Positions 7,485 through 14,830 of a stretch of DNA of 16,042 bases are shown here, in pieces. The stretch is taken from contig JBGCEZ010000074.1 in NCBI GenBank assembly GCA_045106735.1, forward strand, positions 1-16,042, read 5' to 3'. The stretch is from JBGCEZ01 sp045106735 (GTDB lineage Bacteria > Planctomycetota > Phycisphaerae > Phycisphaerales > SM1A02). Under the pieces are notes generated by a model. That model saw only the letters and a list, made by a program, of their open reading frames with translations, searched no databases and was not told where the DNA came from. The translations under genes were made by a program, and so were the position numbers. Each line of letters starts with the position of its first letter. Within the stretch, counting starts at the first letter, position 1.

Positions 7485-8339
7485 ATGCGCATCCTGACCC
7501 ATCCCGACGAACTGGCCGCTTGGCCCGACGCCGTGCTCGTACCCACCATGGGCGCCCTCCACGTGGGCCACGCTGAGCTGTTCCGGGTCGCCGGCCAAGC
7601 GTCCGGCGGACGCTTGCCGGTGATCGCCTCGGTCTTCGTCAACCCGAAACAGTTCAACGAAGACGTCGACTTCACGACCTACCCCCGCGACCTGGATGCC
7701 GACGCGGCCATCGCCGAACGGGCCGGCGTCGCCGCCGTGTTCGCCCCATCGGTCGAAGTCGTGTACCCGGAAGGCGAACCGCTGCACACGCCGCCGGTGC
7801 CCGAGGTCGGCCGCTTTCCCGGACTTGAGGATCGATATCGACCCGGCCACCTGGAGGGCGTGGTGCAAGTTGTCGCCCGGCTCTTTGATCTTGTGCAGCC
7901 GCGCGGCGCGATATTCGGCGAGAAGGACTTTCAGCAATTGCTGCTGGTAAGAGCGATGGTGAATCAGGTCCAAACGGATACGACCCGCGCCGAACGCTGG
8001 CCCGGGCTGGAGGTGCTCGCCGCCCCCACCGTCCGCGAAGACGACGGCGTCGCGCTGAGTTCGCGAAACCGCCGACTGGACGAGGCCTCTCGGGCCGCCG
8101 CCCGCGGCATTCCGCTCGCCTTGCAGGCAGCCCACGCGGCCCAGCATCCTCAGACGGCCGAGTCGATCATGCGGCGGACGCTGGACGAACACGGGCTGGA
8201 AGTCGAATACGCCGTGGTCCGCGACAGTCGTACTTTGCAGCCGATTGATGACTTTCGCGAACCAAGCCGCGGCCTTATTGCCGCCTGGATTGGCGGCGTT
8301 CGCTTGATCGACAATCGCAACCTGGCGGTCTGGAAATAG
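7485..8339 (+). CDS. panC: Pantothenate synthetase (pantoate-beta-alanine ligase)
   Basis: This cytoplasmic enzyme joins pantoate and beta-alanine using ATP, via a pantoyl-adenylate intermediate, in the last step of pantothenate (vitamin B5, CoA precursor) synthesis. The 284-residue length is typical. Motifs in order: VPTMGALHVGH with the HxGH nucleotide-binding signature (His26, His29), SVFVNPKQF and TYPRDLDAD, GHLEGVVQVVARLF, FGEKDFQQL (about 144-152), then LSSRN. The ATG at 7485 puts the family N-terminus at residue 1 (RILTHPDEL), though no clear Shine-Dalgarno precedes it. It follows the hydrolase lipoprotein by 31 bases and is followed after 151 bases by a second lipoprotein. panB and panD are not in the window. 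Confidence 0.96.
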   Translation: MRILTHPDELAAWPDAVLVPTMGALHVGHAELFRVAGQASGGRLPVIASVFVNPKQFNEDVDFTTYPRDLDADAAIAERAGVAAVFAPSVEVVYPEGEPLHTPPVPEVGRFPGLEDRYRPGHLEGVVQVVARLFDLVQPRGAIFGEKDFQQLLLVRAMVNQVQTDTTRAERWPGLEVLAAPTVREDDGVALSSRNRRLDEASRAAARGIPLALQAAHAAQHPQTAESIMRRTLDEHGLEVEYAVVRDSRTLQPIDDFREPSRGLIAAWIGGVRLIDNRNLAVWK

Positions 8340-8490
8340 GCCAAGGCCGGCTCGATAAGTCGCCGCCAGCCGCCGGGGAACGGGAGCAATGAGAACCGGT
8401 GCGGACTGCGCCGACTGGGCGCCGGCCATGACTCCCGCGCCATCGCCGCGGCGTTCGGATCGGCGGCCGGAGCATGCGACAGGTCTGTCC

Positions 8491-10008
8491 ATGCGACAAC
8501 GATTCTTGATTGGCGGATTGGGCTTGGTGGCGACGGTGGTGATCGGCGGGTGCGGCCCGATTCGGTCGGGCCCATCGTCTTCAACCTGGACCGGGACCGC
8601 TCCGAATGCGTCCGAAGCACGTGACATCGTGGAGGCGGGTGGCCGGACCGACCGCGTTGCCACCGGGCAGGCGGCCGAGCGAACGCCACGCGGCACACCC
8701 CGATCACCCGGCGACGCTCGGTCCAACGCCATGTCCCACGGATCGCCGAACGGATCGTCGATCGGATCGCCAATCGGATCACCAGACGCCAGGCGTCCCA
8801 ACACCACGCCGCGCGACCTGAACTCGGGAGCGGCGAACGCCCCAGCCCAACACGTCACCGCTTCGACGTCCGACCATCGCAACCCCGGCGCCCGCCGATC
8901 GACGCCTCAACCGGGTGCCCCCAACGCCAACCACGGCGTCGCCATCGCCCCACCCCATCCGCCGCAGCACGATCGAAACCCATCCATCAATCGAACGAAC
9001 CGGCCGCACAACACAGTCACCGTGACCACAGACGCGACGAACGCCAGCTCCGCTGCTTCTGCCGACGACGCCTCAGCCGCCATCGCCAACGCCAACGCCA
9101 ACGCCAACGCCAACGATCCCGTGGGAATCTTCGACCCCATGCCGGTTGGCACGAACGATCGCCTCGACTTCGGCCCCGGCCTCCTGTCCATGCAGTTTTC
9201 ACTGCGCGACATGCTCGGCGACACAACTTCGCCGCACTTCCGCTTGAACGTCGGCTTGCCGGAGGATTTCGACGCGTTTGCCTGGCGCCCCGCCGTTCGC
9301 CCCGATGCTCCCACGCCGCTGCCACAGCGCGACGACGCTGGCTATGTACTGCTGATTGGTGGTGACACCTTCGACCACCACGTTGACCGGGCGATCCTCG
9401 GTCGCCTTCGAGACGCGGGTTGGTGCGGCCTGCGCATCAGTCTTCCGCAACATGAACCGATCGCCCACGCCCACATCAGCAACTTCGTGCTCGATCAACT
9501 CGCCGCGCGAGAATCGCGCTCACGTCGTCCTTTGGTGATTCTTGGCGTCGGCAATGTCGCATCGCTGGCCGCCGACGTGGCCGGACGGCTCAACCATCCG
9601 CCGTCCGCCCTCGTCCTCCTGACCGATTCGGCCAACGACGCCGCCCTCGAAGCGCCGATCGCCGAACATCTCCGCCGGGCCGCCTGGCCCACGCTGCACC
9701 TGCAGCCGATGCCGGCCAACCACACGCCCAGTACCGCAGAACTCGTCACCGCCGGCGGCGTCGACCAACCGTGGACCCTTGGTCCCGAGCGTACGACATG
9801 GAAGTACTCGTCCGCCGCACGCTCCGGGGCAACCTGGCTTCCGCTGCTCGCGGATCCTGCCGCCCGCTGGGTGCTGCAGATGAACGCGGCAGATGTCGCG
9901 GCAGCCAAGGCCGCATCCAAGACCGCCGCCGCCAAGGCCAACCGCGCGGCGACTCGAAGCCCCGGCCCCGTCGCCCTTCGCACGGTCGCCCGGTCTCGAC
10001 AGCCTTGA
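8491..10008 (+). CDS. Lipoprotein resembling an alpha/beta hydrolase without a nucleophile
   Basis: Function unknown. The ATG at 8491 gives a textbook lipoprotein signal (MRQRF, hydrophobic core, IGGC with Cys21) and 505 residues; the ATG at 8389 would bury the signal and is less likely. A Ser/Pro/Asn/Thr-rich disordered region follows to about residue 210, including a four-fold 12-base repeat (8740-8787) and a five-fold Ala-Asn repeat (9085-9114). The C-terminal half looks hydrolase-like: YVLLIGGDTFDHH, LRDAGWCGLRISL, then PLVILGVGNVASLAADVAGRL, which aligns by eye with the nucleophile elbow of the hydrolase lipoprotein upstream of panC. Here the Ser is replaced by Gly354, and no later GH motif equivalent to the catalytic His is evident. 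It may be a pseudoenzyme acting as a binding or scaffold protein; distant similarity to the DUF3530 group is possible. The last ~45 residues are Ala/Arg-rich. Confidence 0.75.
   Translation: MRQRFLIGGLGLVATVVIGGCGPIRSGPSSSTWTGTAPNASEARDIVEAGGRTDRVATGQAAERTPRGTPRSPGDARSNAMSHGSPNGSSIGSPIGSPDARRPNTTPRDLNSGAANAPAQHVTASTSDHRNPGARRSTPQPGAPNANHGVAIAPPHPPQHDRNPSINRTNRPHNTVTVTTDATNASSAASADDASAAIANANANANANDPVGIFDPMPVGTNDRLDFGPGLLSMQFSLRDMLGDTTSPHFRLNVGLPEDFDAFAWRPAVRPDAPTPLPQRDDAGYVLLIGGDTFDHHVDRAILGRLRDAGWCGLRISLPQHEPIAHAHISNFVLDQLAARESRSRRPLVILGVGNVASLAADVAGRLNHPPSALVLLTDSANDAALEAPIAEHLRRAAWPTLHLQPMPANHTPSTAELVTAGGVDQPWTLGPERTTWKYSSAARSGATWLPLLADPAARWVLQMNAADVAAAKAASKTAAAKANRAATRSPGPVALRTVARSRQP
8740..8787 (+). 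repeat. Four 12-base repeats in the second lipoprotein
   Basis: Four units beginning GGATC(G/A) encode GSPN, GSSI, GSPI and GSPD. The unit keeps the reading frame and lies in the disordered linker after the signal peptide. Confidence 0.85.
9085..9114 (+). repeat. Five GCCAAC hexamers in the second lipoprotein
   Basis: Five perfect copies of GCCAAC encode (Ala-Asn)5 at the end of the low-complexity linker. They are identical at the DNA level, not only in protein, which suggests recent slippage expansion. Confidence 0.9.
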
Positions 10009-10292
10009 CCCCGCCGATCCAGCGGCCCGGCAGACCGGCAGACCGGCAGACCGACTCCCACTGGCCACTGGTCACTGGCCGCCGGCCGCCGGCCCGGCTC
10101 CCGGGACGGCCCGAAACGACCACGGCGAATCCGCTTGCACGGTCGTGGCTGACCCCGCTGGAATGGCGCAGCCAAAGCTCTCGGCCGGAATGACTTGAAA
10201 AGCTCGGTGGTTACACTCGCTCTTCTCGGCCGATTCGCCCCACCACGCGGGTGGTGCCCGCCTTCGGCCCGAGCCCCGCCAGGAGCCCGCCG
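10009..10292. other. Spacer before the aldehyde dehydrogenase, with short repeats
   Basis: About 284 bases. Three perfect 8-base units GGCAGACC lie at 10029-10052, followed by CCACTGG-type and CCGCCGG-type short repeats to about 10095. TTGAAA (10195-10200) and TACACT (10212-10217) look like promoter hexamers but are only 11 bases apart, too close for a normal sigma-70 promoter. A 6-base inverted repeat lies at 10241-10256 (separate entry). No gene is visible. Confidence 0.5.
10241..10256. promoter_or_regulatory. Inverted repeat upstream of the aldehyde dehydrogenase
   Basis: CACCAC-GCGG-GTGGTG is a perfect 6-base inverted repeat with a 4-base centre, 36 bases before the dehydrogenase ATG and just before its ribosome site. 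It could be an operator for a dimeric regulator or a leader hairpin. In such GC-rich DNA it could also be chance. Confidence 0.3.
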
Positions 10293-11702
10293 ATGACCAC
10301 CGCCACGTCCACCGCCGCCCCCGCCGCGACCCAGCAGACCCTCACCAGCATCAATCCCGCCACCGGGGAGGCCGTCGGCCAGGTGCCGGTGACCGCCCCC
10401 GCGGACATCGCCGCGGTCGTCGCCCGAGCCCGAGCGGCCCAGGCGGCGTGGAGCGAACTGACCCCGGCGGAGCGGGCGGACCGGCTGCGGCCGGCCGGCG
10501 AGGCGCTCGCGGCGGCGGCCGACGAGATCGGCGAATTGCTGACCCGCGAGATGGGCAAGCCGTTGGCCGAGGCCACCGGCGAAGTGCGAAGCTGCGGCCG
10601 CGGGATGGGCTCGATGCTCGACTCGATCGTCGCCGCCCTCGCCCCCGAACACCACAGCGATTCGGGCACCGAGAGCCACGTGCACTACGACCCGTTTGGC
10701 GTCTGCGCCGCGATCACGCCGTGGAACTTCCCCGTCGCCATGCCGCACCAGCTCGTGGTGCCGGCTCTCGTCGCGGGCAACACCGTCGTCCTCAAGCCGA
10801 GCGAACAAACGCCGCTCGTGGCCCAGGCCTACTTCGACGTGCTGCTCCCGCACCTTCCCGAAGACGTGCTGCACATCATCCACGGGGCCGACGATCAAGG
10901 CCGGACCCTCGTGGACGCCGACGTTGACCTCATCGCCTTCACCGGTTCGCGCGAGGTCGGGCAGAAGATCCTGACCGCCGCCGGCCGACGGCTGACGCGA
11001 GTGATCCTCGAGCTCGGCGGCAAGGATCCGATGATCGTACTGGACGATGCCGACGTCGAGAACGCCGCGGCCTTTGCTGCTCGCAATGCCTTCCGCAATG
11101 CCGGACAGGTGTGCGTTTCCACCGAACGCATCTACGTCCACGAACGAATCGCCAATGCCTTTGAGGAAGCCTTCATCGCCAAGGCCGATGCGATGCCGGT
11201 CGGCAACGGACTCGACGAGGGCGTGCGCATCGGGCCGATGGTGTCCGACGAACAGCGCGATCACGTGCTCGGCCAGGTGCGGCGGGCGATCGATGCGGGA
11301 GCGACGCTGCGTCATGGTGCTCCCGAGGCCGACGGGCGGTTCATCCGGCCGATCGTGCTGACCGGCGTGGACCACGACATGGAAATCATGCGGGAAGAGA
11401 CGTTCGGCCCGGTGGCGTGCGTCATGCAGGTGTCCGACGATGATCAAGCGGTCATGTTGGCCAATGACACCCCGTTTGGCCTGGGCGCGGCTGTCTTTGG
11501 CGGCGACGAAACACGGGCCGCCGCCGTCGCCCGGCGGCTGCGGGCGGGCATGATCGGGGTCAACCGGTCGTGCGGCGGCGCCGACGGCACGCCGTGGGTC
11601 GGCGCCGGCCAATCGGGCTACGGCTACCACAGTGGACGCGACGGCCACCGCCAGTTCGCCCAGGCCCGCGTGGTGAGCCGGGCCGCGGATCGCTCGGAAT
11701 GA
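10293..11702 (+). CDS. NAD(P)-dependent aldehyde dehydrogenase
   Basis: This cytoplasmic enzyme oxidises an aldehyde to the acid with NAD(P)+. All hallmark motifs are present: TPWNFPVAMP (142-151), Lys168 in KPSEQTP, FTGSREVGQ (216-224), general base Glu240 in LELGGKDP, nucleophile Cys274 in NAGQVCVSTE, EETFGPV and a C-terminal GQSGYG. The 469-residue length is normal. The ATG at 10293 has AGGAGCC at 10281-10287; the GTG at 10251 would add 14 residues without a better ribosome site. The overall pattern is closest to the succinate-semialdehyde/general aldehyde dehydrogenase group, but the substrate cannot be read from sequence. The stop overlaps the start of the K+ channel gene (ATGA), so the two are probably translated together. 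Confidence 0.94.
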   Translation: MTTATSTAAPAATQQTLTSINPATGEAVGQVPVTAPADIAAVVARARAAQAAWSELTPAERADRLRPAGEALAAAADEIGELLTREMGKPLAEATGEVRSCGRGMGSMLDSIVAALAPEHHSDSGTESHVHYDPFGVCAAITPWNFPVAMPHQLVVPALVAGNTVVLKPSEQTPLVAQAYFDVLLPHLPEDVLHIIHGADDQGRTLVDADVDLIAFTGSREVGQKILTAAGRRLTRVILELGGKDPMIVLDDADVENAAAFAARNAFRNAGQVCVSTERIYVHERIANAFEEAFIAKADAMPVGNGLDEGVRIGPMVSDEQRDHVLGQVRRAIDAGATLRHGAPEADGRFIRPIVLTGVDHDMEIMREETFGPVACVMQVSDDDQAVMLANDTPFGLGAAVFGGDETRAAAVARRLRAGMIGVNRSCGGADGTPWVGAGQSGYGYHSGRDGHRQFAQARVVSRAADRSE

Positions 11703-12862
11703 CGACGGATCCCGGGGCGACGCAAGGAACCAATGCGGCCGGGCACGGCGGTGTGCATGCTGGCGGCGGGCCAGCTGGCGGCCCGCCCGATGAGCAGGCG
11801 GCTGGAGTGTCCGACGGACGGCCGGACGGGCGACCAGACGGACAGTTCGGTGGGCAGTCGGACGGGCAGTCGGCCAAGCGGTCGGACGAGCGGCCGGACG
11901 AGTGGGCGGACGAGTGGGCGGACGGGCAGTCGGATAAGCGGCCGGCCGAGCGGTCGGACAAACGGCCGGCCGAGCGGTCGGTCGAGCGGCCGGACGGGCA
12001 GTCGGACGGGCAGTCGGACGCGATCTTCAGCCGGCCGATCGCGATCTTCATTCAGTGCCTGATCGTGGTCTCGCTGGTGGCGTACTCCATCGAGACGCTC
12101 CCGGACCTGCCGGTGGCGGCGGTCCGCGGACTCCGCGCGCTCGAGATCTTCGTCGTCACGATCTTCAGCCTGGAGTACGCGATTCGCGTCTGGCGCAGCC
12201 CGAACCGCTGGCGCTTCATCTTCAGCTTCTACGGCATCATCGACCTGCTCGCGATCCTGCCGTTCTACCTGTCGCTTGGGCTCTCGCTCAGTCTCGATCT
12301 GCGAAGCCTCCGTGCGTTTCGGCTGCTCCGGCTCGTCCGCATCCTGAAACTCGCCCGCTATTCGATCGCGATGGATCGATTCCGCCGCGCGTTTGCGCTC
12401 GTCCGTGAAGAACTCGTGCTCTTTGGCTGCATCGCCGCGATCGTGATGTTCATCGCCGCCGTCGGCATCTACCACTTCGAACACCAGGCCCAACCGGAAG
12501 TCTTCCGCTCCGTCTTCGACGGACTCTGGTGGGCGGCGGCAACCCTGACCACCGTTGGCTATGGCGACGTCTATCCGGTCACCGGCGGCGGCCGCTTCTT
12601 CACCGTGGTCGTGCTCCTGCTGGGACTCGGCATCGTCGCCGTCCCGACGGGGCTGGTGGCGACGGCTTTGGGCCAGGTCCGTGCGGCAGATCAGGCCGAG
12701 GCCCGTGCGTCGGCTGGTGCCGCCGGGGACGCCAGTGCGGTCGGGGACGCCGGGGAGCCCGGTGGCGCGAGTGACGCCGGTGACGCGAGTGCTGCAGGCG
12801 ACGCCGCCGCTCCCGAGCATGCCCGCTCCCCCGCCCCGGCCGAAGCCGCGCACTCGAACTGA
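11699..12862 (+). CDS. Voltage-gated potassium channel with a tetrapeptide-repeat N-terminus
   Basis: This inner-membrane, six-helix K+ channel has 387 residues. S1 (114-131), S2 (147-165) and S3 (173-193) are hydrophobic. S4 carries regularly spaced charges (Arg202, 205, 208, 211, 214, Lys217, Arg220) as in voltage sensors. S5 (239-258), the pore helix with selectivity filter TVGYGD (285-290) and S6 (299-324) follow. Its start overlaps the stop of the aldehyde dehydrogenase. Before S1 lies a charged, disordered region of about 110 residues, of which residues 39-106 are 17 tetrapeptides (DGQS, DKRP, AERS and similar). The C-terminus after S6 is a short Ala/Gly/Asp-rich tail with no RCK or cyclic-nucleotide domain. 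The core resembles KvAP-like bacterial channels. The true start could be later within the repeat, but the ATGA overlap favours 11699. Confidence 0.9.
   Translation: MTTDPGATQGTNAAGHGGVHAGGGPAGGPPDEQAAGVSDGRPDGRPDGQFGGQSDGQSAKRSDERPDEWADEWADGQSDKRPAERSDKRPAERSVERPDGQSDGQSDAIFSRPIAIFIQCLIVVSLVAYSIETLPDLPVAAVRGLRALEIFVVTIFSLEYAIRVWRSPNRWRFIFSFYGIIDLLAILPFYLSLGLSLSLDLRSLRAFRLLRLVRILKLARYSIAMDRFRRAFALVREELVLFGCIAAIVMFIAAVGIYHFEHQAQPEVFRSVFDGLWWAAATLTTVGYGDVYPVTGGGRFFTVVVLLLGLGIVAVPTGLVATALGQVRAADQAEARASAGAAGDASAVGDAGEPGGASDAGDASAAGDAAAPEHARSPAPAEAAHSN
11813..12016 (+). repeat. Seventeen 12-base repeats in the K+ channel 5' end
   Basis: Seventeen imperfect 12-base units encode tetrapeptides alternating DGRP, DGQS, DERP, DEWA, DKRP and AERS types. 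Two neighbouring pairs are near-identical at DNA level. The unit is a multiple of three, so gain or loss changes N-terminal length without breaking the channel. Confidence 0.9.
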
Positions 12863-13105
12863 TCGGCCGGGGGGATCGACCCCGCGGATTGGCCGAGCGG
12901 ACTGGCCGAGCAGATTGGCCGGGCGGACTGGCCGAGCGGACTGGCCGAGCGGCTCGATCAAGTGGAACGATCCGCCCGCGGCGTCGGTTGGGTCCACCGC
13001 GGTACCATCGGCCCGCGTCGAGGTGGCCGCACAACGCGAACCCCGCGTCGCCGAGCCAGCCGTGGCCGCTCCGAACCCTCCGCCCCCGGGAAGCATCCTT
13101 CGACC
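12863..13105. other. Spacer between the K+ channel and nadD-fusion genes
   Basis: About 243 bases, with a five-unit repeat in the left part (separate entry). The rest is GC-rich without a clear promoter. GGAAG at 13090-13094 is a weak, rather distant ribosome site for the next gene. Confidence 0.5.
12888..12952. repeat. Five 13-base tandem repeats
   Basis: Five consecutive 13-base units of the form A(T/C)TGGCCG(A/G)GC(G/A)G. The unit is not a multiple of three, which fits its intergenic position; the coding repeats in this window have units divisible by three. Confidence 0.92.
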
Positions 13106-14830
13106 ATGCCGCGGCACGTCTTGATCTTTGGTGGCACGTTCGATCCGCCGCATCCGGCGCACATGGCCTTGCCCGTGCACGTGGCCGAACGGATCGGGGC
13201 CGACGTCATCATCTTTGTGCCGACGGCCCGGAATCCGCACAAGGACGGACCGAGTGCGGCTTCGAGTGAGCAGCGCGTGGCCATGCTCGAAGAGGCCCTC
13301 GCCGCCGATCCACCGCCAGTGCCGGCCGAAGTGTCCACGATCGAGATTGATCGCGGCGGCCGCAGTTGGTTCGTTGAGACGATGGAAGCGATGGCCACGG
13401 CCGAGCCCGACGCCCGTTTCACGTTCTTGATCGGGGCCGACAACGCCCTGGGATTCCATCGCTGGGAACAGTGGGAGCGCATCCTCGAACTCGCCACGCC
13501 GGCGGTCGTGCTGCGGCCTCCGTGGGACGCCGCTGAACTTCGGGCCGCGCTGGAGCACGCGGATGCGGCCGAGGACGCCAACACGTGGCTGTCCCGCGTC
13601 GTGACCGCTCCGCTCGTTGAAATGAGCGCGACCGATGTGCGCGAACGATTGGCCGGCGGGGCCGCCCCCGAGGGCCTTCTCGCCCCGGCGGTTGCGGCGT
13701 ACGTCCGCAAGCACGGGCTGTACGGCCTCAGCGGAACGGACGGGGGGAGCACGGTGGACCGCGGAAACGTCGCGGACGAAACGGACGCGCGTGGCGGCGA
13801 GGCCGAAGCACCGAGCGCCGCCGAAACGACGCCCTCGCCCACCGCACCAAAGGCTGCACATGCCACTCACGTCGATCAGGCTGATCAGGCTGATCAGGCT
13901 GAACAGGCTGAACAGGCCAGCACAAAAGAAGCCGCCCCGCCGCTCTTTCATCCTTCGCACATTGATCCGAATGTCCCCGCCCCCGGCACGATCCGATGTC
14001 CGCGCTGTCGCCAAACGTCAGTCCTGCCCACCGACGCCGCGGTTTCGCGGTGCCCACACTGCCAGCTCGACTGGAGCCCGGTCCCCGCTTCGCGCGATCG
14101 ATCGCTGGCCCCGTGGCGATGGGCGATCGCGCCGGCGGTCCTCATCGGCGGCGCCGGCCTCGGCATGCTCGGCGCGTATGTAGCCAGCCAGCCGCAATCG
14201 ACAACGCTGCCCCAGATCCTCATGCTCCTCGTCTCCGCATCGGCCCCACTCGCCAGCGTCGTCGGCTGGTTCGCGGTTCGAGACGACCTGCTCCAGGCGT
14301 CGGCCCGCACCCGCTGGCTCGTACCGATCGCCGCGTGGATTCTGAGCCCGGCCTTGGTCATCCCGATGATCGGCCACGTGGTCGGCATCGGACTGCCGAT
14401 GGTGGTCATGGCCGTCTTGGATCGGCGGCCCTGGGCCGAACGCATCGCCACCTGCGGCCGGTGCGGCTACGACCTCCGCCAGTCCGCGGGATCCTGCCCG
14501 GAGTGTTCGGCGCCGTGCCATCCCGTAGCGCCCCGATCGGCATTGGCCCAGGCGCCGTGGATCATCGCGTGCCTGGCGAGCATCGCCGGTGTGAGCGCGG
14601 CGATCACCGCGCGATCACTGGATCCGCTGCGCGTTGTTGCGCCCGACGGTGCGGACATTCTGTCCACCGCCGATCGAACCGGCATGGTCGCCGCGACCGC
14701 CAGCGGCCTGAGCCTGCTCGTGCTGCTCGCGCTGCGTCATCGGTTCGTGCGATGGCCACGACCGGTGCAGTACGCGTGGATGGGACTTGCCATCGTGGGC
14801 GTACTCCTTGCCGTTGGCGGCCGCAGATGA
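13106..14830 (+). CDS. nadD: Nicotinate-nucleotide adenylyltransferase fused to a zinc-ribbon membrane module
   Basis: The N-terminal ~208 residues are a complete NadD, which makes nicotinic acid adenine dinucleotide from NaMN and ATP for NAD synthesis. Motifs: GGTFDPPHPAH (HxxH nucleotidyltransferase signature), RNPHK, IGADNALGFHRWEQW, SATDVRERL and VAAYVRKHGLYG, where a normal NadD would end. The frame continues without a stop through an acidic linker (about 209-290) with a five-fold (D/E)QA repeat. A zinc ribbon follows (Cys298, 301, 316, 319), then hydrophobic helices (about 338-361, 370-391, 404-437). A second ribbon of the C-x2-CGYDLR...CPEC type (Cys450, 453, 464, 467, 471) and further helices (about 483-501, 527-546, 555-570) complete 574 residues. 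This would tether NadD to the inner membrane. The next gene is a free copy of the same module and overlaps by ATGA. The start ATG at 13106 places the family N-terminus at residue 1. Confidence 0.9.
   Translation: MPRHVLIFGGTFDPPHPAHMALPVHVAERIGADVIIFVPTARNPHKDGPSAASSEQRVAMLEEALAADPPPVPAEVSTIEIDRGGRSWFVETMEAMATAEPDARFTFLIGADNALGFHRWEQWERILELATPAVVLRPPWDAAELRAALEHADAAEDANTWLSRVVTAPLVEMSATDVRERLAGGAAPEGLLAPAVAAYVRKHGLYGLSGTDGGSTVDRGNVADETDARGGEAEAPSAAETTPSPTAPKAAHATHVDQADQADQAEQAEQASTKEAAPPLFHPSHIDPNVPAPGTIRCPRCRQTSVLPTDAAVSRCPHCQLDWSPVPASRDRSLAPWRWAIAPAVLIGGAGLGMLGAYVASQPQSTTLPQILMLLVSASAPLASVVGWFAVRDDLLQASARTRWLVPIAAWILSPALVIPMIGHVVGIGLPMVVMAVLDRRPWAERIATCGRCGYDLRQSAGSCPECSAPCHPVAPRSALAQAPWIIACLASIAGVSAAITARSLDPLRVVAPDGADILSTADRTGMVAATASGLSLLVLLALRHRFVRWPRPVQYAWMGLAIVGVLLAVGGRR
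13874..13918 (+). repeat. Five 9-base repeats in the NadD-membrane linker
   Basis: Three GATCAGGCT and two GAACAGGC(T/C) units encode DQADQADQAEQAEQA, a helix-forming acidic linker between NadD and the zinc ribbon. The units keep the frame. Confidence 0.9.

Noticed and set aside
8389..8490. Upstream ATG (8389) as start of the second lipoprotein
   Set aside because: It would place 34 residues before a perfect lipoprotein signal peptide, and its GGGAG is only 2 bases from the ATG.
9495..11648. A 717-residue open frame on the minus strand
   Set aside because: Antisense to the lipoprotein and the aldehyde dehydrogenase, whose catalytic motifs are intact. It is a composition artefact.
11813..12016. 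Possible CRISPR-like array
   Set aside because: The units are 12 bases, contiguous and without spacers, and encode a protein repeat; no cas genes are nearby.
11624..14014. A 796-residue open frame on the minus strand
   Set aside because: Antisense to the K+ channel and NadD; it translates to Arg/Pro/Gly-rich sequence without domains.
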